Assembly: GCA_023380955.1 (NCBI GenBank)
Contig: JAMCTB010000171.1
Coordinates: forward strand, 1-10,853
DNA length: 10,853 nt
Source of the DNA: Chloroflexota bacterium
GTDB lineage: Bacteria; Chloroflexota; UBA6077
Direction of reading: 5' to 3'
A program made the translations under genes and the position numbers. Below the pieces are notes generated by a model. The model worked only from the letters and a program-made list of their open reading frames with translations, was not told the DNA's origin and searched no databases. How positions within the stretch are numbered: the first letter of the stretch is position 1; every line of letters begins with the position of its first letter. Shown in pieces: positions 1-7,324 of this stretch.

Positions 1-1753
1 CCAACCTCACCGCCGCCTTCCTGGCTCCCGCGGCCGAGGCGCCGGCAGTCAGGCTCTTGAGGTTGCCGACCCCGGCGATGAGCCTGGTCTCCACCAGGTC
101 GTCGGACACCCGCGAGCAGGCATCGTCGTGCATCTGCTTGAGGTTCGGCCTGGAGCCCAGCCGCCAGTACCTGGGCAACTGCTTCTGGCCGTCGGGCCCG
201 ACCTCCGCCTCGCTGATCTCGGTGTCATCCAGGAACCAGGACTCGCGGGCCCACCGCAAGAGCGCCTGCTCTAGCTCTATCCTGTCGGGCCTGGTGGGGC
301 CCAGCAACACCAGTAGCTCCCGCGTCTGCGCCTTCCGGCCGATGGGCTGGGAATGGAGGAAGGTGGTGAGGACCGCCTGCTCCAGCTCCCGATACCGGAG
401 GGAGGGGAAGTCCCGCTGGATGGCCCTGGCCTTGGCCATTTCCCCTTCCAGGATTCCGTTCCACTCCTGCTTCTTCCCCTCGAGGTCCTCCGTCGCCGCG
501 ATGGCCGTGAGCTCCCTCGTGGCCAGGGAGATGTCCGCGGTGTTCGGGGCCGTCAGGAACACGTTGGCGCCGACGAGCGGCGACTGATCCCACCCCTCGG
601 CATCCCTGAGCGCCAGAGCGAAGGTGCGCAGCACACCACGGGTGCGCTGGAAGGCATCGAGGTTGGTCCACTTCGCGTAGAAGACGTCCGTCAGGGCCGG
701 GTGGAAGGGGTAGCTGGCGTGGAAGCGGTCCTCCGCCGTTTTGCCTTCTTTCGCGGTCTGCTCGTCCAGCGCGGAGACCCCCTTCAACGCCGCGACCACG
801 TGGGGGCGGAACGCCTCCCGGTCCCGGATGGAGTCCGCCGTGAAGAAGCGGCGGCGGAGCACCTCGGCCACATCCTCTCGGAGGACCGGCTGAACGCCCT
901 CCTCTCTTTCGCGCCGGAAGATGGCGTACAGCTCGTTGGTGATCTCGCGTCCCAGGGCGTCGCTCTTCTTCGGGTCCGTCGCCAGCAGCGAGGCGACTAT
1001 GGCGCACCGATCCACCTTGGTGGCCGCCTGCGTGAGATACTGGAAGAAGTCCACCAGCCGCGAGCGCCAGATGGGGTCGAGCCCGACCTTCTGGCGGGCG
1101 AACATCAGCACCTCGTCGATCAGGACCAGGGTGGCCAGGCCCTCTTTGGCAGGGAGGGACAGCAGCTCCACCAGCAGGTTCTCCGCCGGGGCGCTCTCCC
1201 TCTCCTTCTCCTGCCCCTCGGCGTGCAGCAGCTTGAGCCCCCGGGCCCCGGCGATCTGGTAGGCCAGCACGCTCCACGGGTTCTTCAGCCATCGGGTCTC
1301 GCCGCCAGGAGTCCTCACCTCCATCCCCTTCTCGGCGTCCAGCTTGTCGAAGCAGAGGGCGGCGATGCGCGCTTTCGGGGGTGTCATCCCGATGTGCTGC
1401 GTGAACTCCTGCACCGAGGGGAGATCCGGCAACTGGTCCGGATCGTTGGCGAGGTGATACAGGGTAATGAGCGTGTGGGTCTTGCCCCCGCCGTAGGTGA
1501 GCTCCAGTTGGCGGACGGCCTTCTCGTTCCTCCCGGCCAGTCGGAGCGCCACGTCCCTGGCCAGCTCCCGCAGGTTGTAGGTGGGGTAGGTCAGGGCGAA
1601 GAACTCCCGGGGCTCCTGATAGACCCGGCGCCCCCGCTCCATGGTGACCTCGTAGAGGTCGGCGGCGAACGCGGCAAGGGAAAGCTCCCCGGACTTCAGG
1701 TCTTCCCTGAGCTTCACCACCTCGTGCCAGGGAGTCCACGGAAGATCGCTCAT
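1..1753 (-). CDS. DUF499 AAA-type ATPase of a defence cluster (partial, C-terminus outside window)
   Basis: I translated the minus strand from the ATG at 1753-1751. It stays open to base 1, giving 584 codons of a protein whose family is usually about 1000 residues. A strong AGGAGG lies about 7 bases upstream of the ATG. The protein begins MSDLPWTPWHEVV. It has a P-loop TYGGGKTHT at about residues 86-94, a Walker B run ending in D213-E214 (VLIDEVLMFAR), a SYPFHP motif at about 347-352 and an RGVLRTFA segment at about 372-379; this set matches DUF499 (COG1483). It is a cytoplasmic NTPase with no signal peptide or membrane segment. DUF499 proteins typically stand next to DUF1156 methyltransferases, as here, and probably supply the ATP-driven step of a modification/restriction-like system; that role is inference. 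The alternative minus-strand frame over 225-1760 is a GC-driven shadow, rich in G, R, P and A without motifs. Confidence 0.88.
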   Translation of the reverse strand, partial: MSDLPWTPWHEVVKLREDLKSGELSLAAFAADLYEVTMERGRRVYQEPREFFALTYPTYNLRELARDVALRLAGRNEKAVRQLELTYGGGKTHTLITLYHLANDPDQLPDLPSVQEFTQHIGMTPPKARIAALCFDKLDAEKGMEVRTPGGETRWLKNPWSVLAYQIAGARGLKLLHAEGQEKERESAPAENLLVELLSLPAKEGLATLVLIDEVLMFARQKVGLDPIWRSRLVDFFQYLTQAATKVDRCAIVASLLATDPKKSDALGREITNELYAIFRREREEGVQPVLREDVAEVLRRRFFTADSIRDREAFRPHVVAALKGVSALDEQTAKEGKTAEDRFHASYPFHPALTDVFYAKWTNLDAFQRTRGVLRTFALALRDAEGWDQSPLVGANVFLTAPNTADISLATRELTAIAATEDLEGKKQEWNGILEGEMAKARAIQRDFPSLRYRELEQAVLTTFLHSQPIGRKAQTRELLVLLGPTRPDRIELEQALLRWARESWFLDDTEISEAEVGPDGQKQLPRYWRLGSRPNLKQMHDDACSRVSDDLVETRLIAGVGNLKSLTAGASAAGARKAAVRL

Positions 1754-1908
1754 TTCCCACCTCCTCTTCTACAACGAAGTTGACAGTTGACCGCCTCGGC
1801 GACGACCCAGCCGATCAACTGGCTACCCGAGATCTGGCGCCGATTCGCCGCGAGTCTCCCCTTGTCCACCACGATAACCCTGGCCGTGACCGGCAAGTCC
1901 GCCAGCAC
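1750..1908 (-). CDS. Possible small ORF coupled to the DUF499 gene
   Basis: The 184-base gap between the methyltransferase stop and the DUF499 start holds an open frame from a GTG at 1908-1906 to a TGA at 1752-1750, 52 codons. The TGA overlaps the DUF499 ATG in an ATGA arrangement, which is typical of translational coupling and is seen elsewhere in this locus. The predicted product begins MLADLPVTARVIVVDKG and most third codon positions in the first 40 codons are G or C. Against it, I see no good ribosome site before the GTG, the frame stays open upstream into the methyltransferase without an ATG, and I do not recognise the protein. It could be a real small partner, the frame-shifted remains of a longer methyltransferase C-terminus, or chance in GC-rich DNA. 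Confidence 0.25.
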   Translation of the reverse strand: MLADLPVTARVIVVDKGRLAANRRQISGSQLIGWVVAEAVNCQLRCRRGGGK

Positions 1909-1937
1909 CCTGCGGAAGGCGAGCCGCAGACCGGGCC

Positions 1938-4900
1938 CTACAGCTCCTCCAGCCGTGCCTGCCCGACAGGAGCAGCAGCGGCCAGGCCTCCCACATGGTT
2001 GCTGATGCTCTCCAGGAGGGCGCGTTCATCGCTGCCCGCGGGGGACAGCTCGATCAGCGCCTGCAGCAACTGGTTGAACAGGGCGTTGCGCCGCAAACCC
2101 CTGAGATCCAGGTAGGAGTTCACCTCGCTCAGGTCGCCGGCCTTCCAAAGGTGCATCAGCCGGTGCACCTGGTCGATGAGCGGGACCGGCCGCCCCCCCG
2201 GAGCCTCGTAGCCCAGGGTCGGCCGCTTCCGCTGCTGCCACGGCTTCAGCTTCACCTTGCTGCCGCTTCCCTCTGCCGCATCACCTTCCACCTCGTCCCC
2301 TTCGGTTTCGTCCCCCTCTTCGGAGGGCTCCTGCCCGCCCGTCCGCACCAGGAGGTCGAACTGGCCGGCCAGGGACGAGTCCGATAGCCCGCAGGAGACG
2401 GCGTACAGGATGCAGGCGCCGACCGGCGCGTCTCCGACGCCGAAGTCGTACCTGTGGAGCAGGTAGTAGGTGGTCACGTCGTCAAGCCCACTCACCGACC
2501 CGGCGTTCCCGTTGCCCGAGAGGACCCGGCCGACGACGAAGTCCACGACGATGCGGCGGACGTGGCGCAGGAACTCCGAGACGGACATGGTCTCGCCGGG
2601 CTCGTTGGCCTTCTTGACCACCGGGTACCTGCTGTAGGCTTCGAGGGCCGGCCCGGTGGCAGCCCAGACGAAGTCAGGCCCCCGGATCCCCGCGTCCCAG
2701 AAGTCGTGCAGGCGGGCGGCGATCCTCTCCCGCATCTCCTCCAGTACCCGGTTGTCCCAGCCGGGGCGAGCAGTCTCCGGCCTCTTTCGGCACACAAGCC
2801 AGACGGATGACGAGAGGGCAGCCGAAGACAGCGAGCGGGTCCTGGCCGTCCGCTCGGTTTGGATTGGCCAGCTAGCATCGACCACGAAACCGGCTCGAAT
2901 GATTGCCGAGACCAGCGTCTCCCAGGCATCTGGCTGCTTGTGAGCGAAGGCGATGACGAGCCGCCCGTCGGCCTGCAGGACCCGATGGCAGGCCAGGAAG
3001 GCGCGACCCATGCCGTCCTCGTAGGCTGCCTTCGACCTGGTCTTATCACCGTCGAATCGGCTGGCGTCATCTATCAGCTCACCGTCGCTCGCAGTGTGAT
3101 CCCACTTCGGAGCAAGAGGTTCTGAGAAGGCCCTGTCCATCTCAGCCGACACGCCGTAGAGGGTCCGCCTCAGCCAAACGTAGAAGTAGTCCATCAGCAC
3201 CGAGTAGCCGATGGCATCGTAGTATGGTGGATCGGTCACGATGACATCGAACTTCTCGTCAGCAGGCAATGTGGTTGCCGACCGTTTCACAACCTTGGGC
3301 AGCTCCAGCCCTGGCAGTACCAACCGGCGGAATGCCTGAAGACCACCAACGGTGGACTCCAGCATCGATGCAAACGCCCCGCAACGTTCGGCTGTGGTTG
3401 CGACTTCCACAAAATCCCAACTGTACGACAATGCAAATCGAGTAAACACCTGCCGGACTTGCTCGTTCGGGACATTCCAAGAGCAGATTGCGGAGGAGTG
3501 GTCAACCAGCTTATCGAAGGTGCATGCCAGGTTGCCTGCGATCGCCTCCACCCATGCGGAAGGGTAGTCTTGAAGCGAGGCCGCATGTCGGGCAGCAAGA
3601 CTCTGTTTGGCAAACACACCGAGGGCAGCAAGCTGCCGACTGGTGAACAGCTTTCGGAACTCGTCCGCGCCATACTGGACGCACCAGGTATTGCGCTTCG
3701 CGTCTTCAACAATCCTATCGTCCGGCACTCCAAATGGGACGTCGCGGAAGACCCAGTCCACTGTGGCGCCGTCCACGCCCGCAGCTTGCGCTTCCACTGG
3801 GGTAGGGAGACGATACTCCTTCCCACTCTCACCATCAACGACAACAACAGTCATGATGGCCGCCAGGCGTCCAACTCGTCCTTCGAGCCGTATGTCCTCC
3901 ATGGTCATGATGCCGCCACAGCAGGGACACGTTGCGCCGGAACGGGACATCGTGCCAGCGCCTATGCGTTTGTCGTGCTCCCGCCGCTGGGCCGCGTTGT
4001 TGCCCACCACGGGCACGTCGGCCTGGACGCCGAACACCACGCCTGTCCTCTCGGCGTTGGGCTCCATGGTGAGCAGCACCCGCTTCCGGTCCGTCTTGCA
4101 CAGCCAGCGGGTCTTGAGCAGCGGCACAGTGGCGCCGCACTGCGGGTTCTTGCAGGTCACCGTCCTGGCCCAGAGGTAGGCCACCGTGGGCTTGCCGTCC
4201 ACGACCGGGTAGAAGGGCTCCAGCTCGGCCCTGGCGCGCCGGAGTACCCAGCGGCCCCACGCCCGGACGTGCCAGGCCAGGTCCGCCTCCAGCGGCACCC
4301 CCTGCGCGCCCACGCCCGGCATGACCTGCTGGGCCTCGCCCGTCCCCAGCCGGTCCAGCTGGGTCCGCAGGGCAGCGCCCTTGAGCCCCTGGGCCTCCAG
4401 GAAAGCCTCCATGAACTCACGGTCCGCCAGCACGAAGTCGGGGAGGGGACGCTTCTGGCCGGCCAGCTTCTGAGGGTACTCCAGGGTGCACTTCAGGATG
4501 AACCAGGCCACCGGGTTGATGTCCATGGCGGTGGCCTCGCAGCCCAGCCGCATCGCTTCCAGGGGGATGGCCCCGCCACCGGCGAAGGGGTCCAGCACCC
4601 TCGGCGCCCGGCCGCCGTAGGCTTCCCTGATCTTCGCCCGGAACCAGTCCAGGTCTGGACCGGACTCCCGGCCCCAGTGGAGGATGCCGCCCACGGTCTC
4701 CTCGGTGACGACCTCCTCCACCTTCCCGCTGGGCATCTTCTTCCGCTTGACAACCTCTACGACCCTGCCGCCCAGCCTCTCCAGCAGCTTCTTGCGCTCC
4801 TCCGGGTCGCCCGGGTCCGGCAGCAGCGTGGCGATGAGCGCGGCCCGGCACGCAGCCAGCGGCCGCCGCGCCGGCCAGATATGCAGGGTCGAAATGTGGC

Positions 4901-4985
4901 CGTGCCGGACGTTCTTCTCGTGGACGGAGTCCAAGGAAGCCTGCTTGAGGGGGAAAGCAACTTCGATGAGACGTTTCTCTGACAA
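1938..4985 (-). CDS. DUF1156 adenine-specific DNA methyltransferase with Zn-ribbon cysteines
   Basis: Complete 1015-residue protein predicted to transfer a methyl group from AdoMet to an amino group in DNA. The N-terminal DUF1156 segment (about 1-75) includes RLIEVAFPLKQ and HIWPARRPLAA. AdoMet motif I is LDPFAGGGAIPLEA at about 131-144 and catalytic motif IV is DPPY at 585-588. About 440 residues lie between them, in the alpha-like motif order, with Cys278, Cys283 and Cys296 and a CPCC at 353-356, probably zinc ligands. An acidic linker rich in E, D and G lies near residue 900. The start is TTG: an in-frame TAG lies six bases upstream, a weak ATAGGT site precedes it, and the family's first conserved block begins immediately. 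It is the COG1743-type partner of the DUF499 ATPase downstream. GC dips in the middle of the gene. Confidence 0.92.
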   Translation of the reverse strand: MSEKRLIEVAFPLKQASLDSVHEKNVRHGHISTLHIWPARRPLAACRAALIATLLPDPGDPEERKKLLERLGGRVVEVVKRKKMPSGKVEEVVTEETVGGILHWGRESGPDLDWFRAKIREAYGGRAPRVLDPFAGGGAIPLEAMRLGCEATAMDINPVAWFILKCTLEYPQKLAGQKRPLPDFVLADREFMEAFLEAQGLKGAALRTQLDRLGTGEAQQVMPGVGAQGVPLEADLAWHVRAWGRWVLRRARAELEPFYPVVDGKPTVAYLWARTVTCKNPQCGATVPLLKTRWLCKTDRKRVLLTMEPNAERTGVVFGVQADVPVVGNNAAQRREHDKRIGAGTMSRSGATCPCCGGIMTMEDIRLEGRVGRLAAIMTVVVVDGESGKEYRLPTPVEAQAAGVDGATVDWVFRDVPFGVPDDRIVEDAKRNTWCVQYGADEFRKLFTSRQLAALGVFAKQSLAARHAASLQDYPSAWVEAIAGNLACTFDKLVDHSSAICSWNVPNEQVRQVFTRFALSYSWDFVEVATTAERCGAFASMLESTVGGLQAFRRLVLPGLELPKVVKRSATTLPADEKFDVIVTDPPYYDAIGYSVLMDYFYVWLRRTLYGVSAEMDRAFSEPLAPKWDHTASDGELIDDASRFDGDKTRSKAAYEDGMGRAFLACHRVLQADGRLVIAFAHKQPDAWETLVSAIIRAGFVVDASWPIQTERTARTRSLSSAALSSSVWLVCRKRPETARPGWDNRVLEEMRERIAARLHDFWDAGIRGPDFVWAATGPALEAYSRYPVVKKANEPGETMSVSEFLRHVRRIVVDFVVGRVLSGNGNAGSVSGLDDVTTYYLLHRYDFGVGDAPVGACILYAVSCGLSDSSLAGQFDLLVRTGGQEPSEEGDETEGDEVEGDAAEGSGSKVKLKPWQQRKRPTLGYEAPGGRPVPLIDQVHRLMHLWKAGDLSEVNSYLDLRGLRRNALFNQLLQALIELSPAGSDERALLESISNHVGGLAAAAPVGQARLEEL

Positions 4986-5166
4986 GATCTACCTATCCCA
5001 TGAGTAGCAGCGCGTCACATCTTTCGAGTGGCGCGAGGCGAGGTCGGCGACGGTGCGCAAAGGATCGCGAGCGTCGGTTCATCGGGTCTGGTTCCACGTT
5101 CCGACAGCGGCGCCGCGCTCGAACGTCGATCGCGAGCATGGCTAAGTCAAGGCGGAGTTGGCTCGC
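4986..5166. other. Gap upstream of the methyltransferase with a 10-bp direct repeat
   Basis: These 181 bases separate the nuclease-like gene from the TTG-started methyltransferase; the other gene joints in this operon are mostly short or overlapping. GATCGCGAGC occurs twice on the plus strand, at 5063-5072 and 5128-5137, with a TCGCGA palindrome inside each copy, so a regulator-binding site or internal promoter is possible. A TTGACT on the minus strand (5150-5145) resembles a -35 element but has no acceptable -10 at 17 bases. A 48-codon arginine-rich frame across the gap looks non-coding. Confidence 0.3.
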
Positions 5167-6120
5167 CTACCCTGGGTTTCGCACGAAGCAGGGCTTTTCG
5201 CCAATGGCCTGGCGCAAGCTATCCTCAAGATTGGGCGAACACAGTGCGATGACGATCCTGCTTGAGTCGGCAGGGACATCACTGCTGGAGATCTCCTCCC
5301 ATCCCGCCCCTGGATGCCCACTTCTTAGGTCCACCGACGGCGTCGCCAGCGTTCCCCGGAACGACCCATCCCACAAACAGTATGAGCCGTTCAGCAGAAC
5401 GGCCTCCGTGCGTGCCCTGTACCGCCTCCACCCAATCAGGACCCGCAGTCGCAGTTTCCCCTGGATCCCAGGTATGTTCAGCTCGAGATCACTGTCCCAG
5501 TCAGGCGGAATTAGGTTGGCGCCTTCTTTGTTGCTAGTGTTCCAATAGTCCATTGAGTTGCGCTCGTTTTCCGCGAATTGCGCCTCTATCGCCTCCATGA
5601 CTGTGCTGTAGCCTTCTCCGTCCCCAATGCGGATGTCAAACAACTCGTTCCACGTCATGGGCCGGTATGCTATTGCGCAGGGATCGATGATCAAGTGAAC
5701 GGTGCTGGCGCACGCAAACGATGGCAGCCACAGCGAACCTGGTATGTCTGGCGGCTCATTCTGAAACAACCGACAGCACACTATGGCATTGGCTTTGGCT
5801 TTACTCAGTGCGTTCTTGGTGAACCCCACGTTCGAGTAGACGACGCCCATGGTAGTGCCTGTCGAACGCACGTCATCCGCAAAAGCCCCAATGTCGCCGA
5901 TATCAAGCTTCCTATGGGAATGCGCGTCGTCCTTGCAGCTCACCAAGATCGACATCGGCCAATGGCCACGGAACTTGGCATTGATCCAAACATCGCACTG
6001 TCGCGGGGTACCCGTGTCGCGATCGAGAGCTTTGTGGTCAAATATAACCTCGGCTGAGGGGTCAAGCGCATTGACGAAAGCGTGTACCGCTTCCTCGAAC
6101 TTCCGACCAAGGCTCGGCAT
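5167..6120 (-). CDS. Mrr-like restriction endonuclease (PD-(D/E)XK fold)
   Basis: A 317-residue cytoplasmic protein starting at the ATG at 6120, with GGAGG nine bases upstream. The first 125 residues follow the Mrr-catalytic pattern: FEEAV at 8-12, RQCDVWI at 40-46 (probable metal ligand D43), ILVSCKDD at 58-65, and the RSTG...GVVYSNVGFTKNALSKA stretch at 85-109, which matches the Mrr 'gFT..A...A' signature. The usual ExK of this fold reads S61-C62-K63 here, so the canonical acidic residue is absent or replaced elsewhere. The C-terminal part (about 130-317) is unrecognised and could sense DNA or a modification. Mrr-type enzymes often cut modified DNA, which would suit a gene beside a DNA methyltransferase, but that is inference. 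GC is clearly lower than in the flanking defence genes (27/60 at 5521-5580), suggesting separate transfer. Confidence 0.68.
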   Translation of the reverse strand: MPSLGRKFEEAVHAFVNALDPSAEVIFDHKALDRDTGTPRQCDVWINAKFRGHWPMSILVSCKDDAHSHRKLDIGDIGAFADDVRSTGTTMGVVYSNVGFTKNALSKAKANAIVCCRLFQNEPPDIPGSLWLPSFACASTVHLIIDPCAIAYRPMTWNELFDIRIGDGEGYSTVMEAIEAQFAENERNSMDYWNTSNKEGANLIPPDWDSDLELNIPGIQGKLRLRVLIGWRRYRARTEAVLLNGSYCLWDGSFRGTLATPSVDLRSGHPGAGWEEISSSDVPADSSRIVIALCSPNLEDSLRQAIGEKPCFVRNPG

Positions 6121-6140
6121 GTTCTACCGCCTCCGTTGCT

Positions 6141-6332
6141 TCACGAGCCTGAGGAGACCCTAGCTAGCAGCTTCGCGAAGGGGTCCTGCAGCCGCAGCAG
6201 CCAGGGGTGCGGCGTGGCGCAGTTGTACGTCTTGCCCCACTGGTTCTCCGTGAGCTCCACCTCGTGCACGGAATCCAACGACGCTTGCTTCAGCGGGAAG
6301 GCTACTTCTATGAGGCGGGATCGGTCACTCAC
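6141..6332 (-). pseudogene. In-frame chimera: methyltransferase head fused to DUF3883 helicase tail
   Basis: A 63-residue ORF starts at a GTG (6332-6330) that overlaps the ParA stop as GTGA, with AGGGG eight bases upstream. Its first 24 residues (6332-6261), including RLIEVAFPLKQASLDSVHE, match the head of the intact DUF1156 methyltransferase. From 6260 down the frame continues as VELTENQWGKTYN, then PHPWLLRLQDPFAKLLA, which matches the DUF3883 end of the helicase. Compared with the intact tail, 12 codons (LRDRYWLYVVYD) are missing in frame after YN. The nucleotide sequence of the head differs at many synonymous positions from the intact copy, so this is a diverged relative rather than a fresh duplicate. 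I read it as a recombination scar. Because both deletions keep the frame, a translated microprotein cannot be excluded. Confidence 0.82.
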
Positions 6333-7324
6333 GGCGTTGGCACCCCTGTTCGTTCGGTGATCTTGCTCGCGAGTGCCTTGAAGTCCTGATATACGTCCTG
6401 CACCGCCTTATAGTGAGCACCGATAGCGCCGTCCGCTGGCTTGAGAAGAAACATTGGCTTTCGGGCTTCCTGGGCCATGGGCATCAGGCTTCTGTAGTGC
6501 TTCAACAGGGCAAGCATATGGGGATCATTCTCGACTGTGACGCCGTCGTTCTCCGGCTCATCCAACACAGCAGTTCGGTACACCTTCGGTATCCGAGCGA
6601 TCCATCTATCGTAGGCCCTGACAGGACGATCCAGCCGCACCGAATGCTGCTGTACTACGTATCCAATCGGTTGCATTCCTCCGGGGGGCAAAACCAGGTC
6701 TGACGCCGGATTACGCCTGAACCGCTCGTTCCATTCTCGGCGCCAACTCCGGAAAGTAGGGCCGAGGTTTCGAAGGCCCTGCAAGGAGAACAGGTCGGGC
6801 GACAACGGCACGACGACGTAGTCGGCGGCGATCAGCGCCGCTCGATTGATCGCCCCGAGGTTCGGCCCCAAATCCATCAGAATCAACTCGGCTCCGTGCA
6901 TCTGTGCTCCCGCCTGGAGGATCCGCCAGAAGGCGGACGTGACCCGGAAGGCCCGCTCATCTCCGCTCATGCACTTCGGCCAGACTTCTGAGAGCTGATC
7001 CTCATACAGAGACAGGGAAAGGTCGCCCACCAGAAGAGCGAGTTGATCCTCCAAAAGCTCGAGGTGGGGCTGACCGATATCACCAACGCCTCGCAGCAGA
7101 GGGCGCACACTGCCGAAAACAGTCTCCTTGTGCTCCTCGTCCTGCCACAGCTCCTCCAGGCGATCCTCCTCCAGGAAGGCGGCGGTGAGGTTGGCCTGGG
7201 GATCGAGGTCGGCGGCCACCACCCTGGCGCCCATCTGCACATACATCCAGGCCAGGTGGTAGACCAGCGAGGTCTTGCCGACGCCGCCCTTATTGTTGAA
7301 GAATGCGATTACCGTAGCCGTCAT
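6329..7324 (-). CDS. ParA/MinD-like P-loop ATPase
   Basis: A 331-residue protein starting at the ATG at 7324, with GGAGG about seven bases upstream. A longer open frame extends upstream to 7579, but that part is a GC shadow inside the neighbouring gene. The deviant Walker A reads NNKGGVGKTSL at 10-20, with the signature lysine K12 and the P-loop K17. Walker A' is DLDPQANLT at 39-47 and Walker B is LILMDLGPNLG ending around D151. These are the hallmarks of ParA-family ATPases that dimerise on ATP and often bind DNA. No ParB or centromere-like repeats lie nearby, so plasmid partition is unlikely. The gene overlaps the AlbA_2-type gene upstream by ATGA and the chimera downstream by GTGA, so the pair probably acts as a two-protein module attached to the defence cluster. 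Confidence 0.85.
   Translation of the reverse strand: MTATVIAFFNNKGGVGKTSLVYHLAWMYVQMGARVVAADLDPQANLTAAFLEEDRLEELWQDEEHKETVFGSVRPLLRGVGDIGQPHLELLEDQLALLVGDLSLSLYEDQLSEVWPKCMSGDERAFRVTSAFWRILQAGAQMHGAELILMDLGPNLGAINRAALIAADYVVVPLSPDLFSLQGLRNLGPTFRSWRREWNERFRRNPASDLVLPPGGMQPIGYVVQQHSVRLDRPVRAYDRWIARIPKVYRTAVLDEPENDGVTVENDPHMLALLKHYRSLMPMAQEARKPMFLLKPADGAIGAHYKAVQDVYQDFKALASKITERTGVPTP

Noticed and set aside
225..1760. 511-codon minus-strand open frame beginning MGNERSSVDSLARG
   Set aside because: It is the wrong frame of the DUF499 gene; it is G/R/P/A-rich without motifs, while the adjacent frame has a P-loop, Walker B and a good start.
3459..4982. 507-codon plus-strand open frame
   Set aside because: It is antisense to the methyltransferase's motif-bearing frame and has no recognisable domain; long antisense frames are expected in GC-rich genes.
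5022..5150. Promoter (TTGACT) and a 48-codon Arg-rich ORF in the gap upstream of the methyltransferase
   Set aside because: The -10 position reads GACGTT, a poor match, and the ORF has no ribosome site or protein-like pattern.
6329..7324. ParA as evidence for a plasmid or chromosome partition locus
   Set aside because: No ParB-type gene or iterated centromere-like repeats were seen nearby; the neighbours are defence-type genes.
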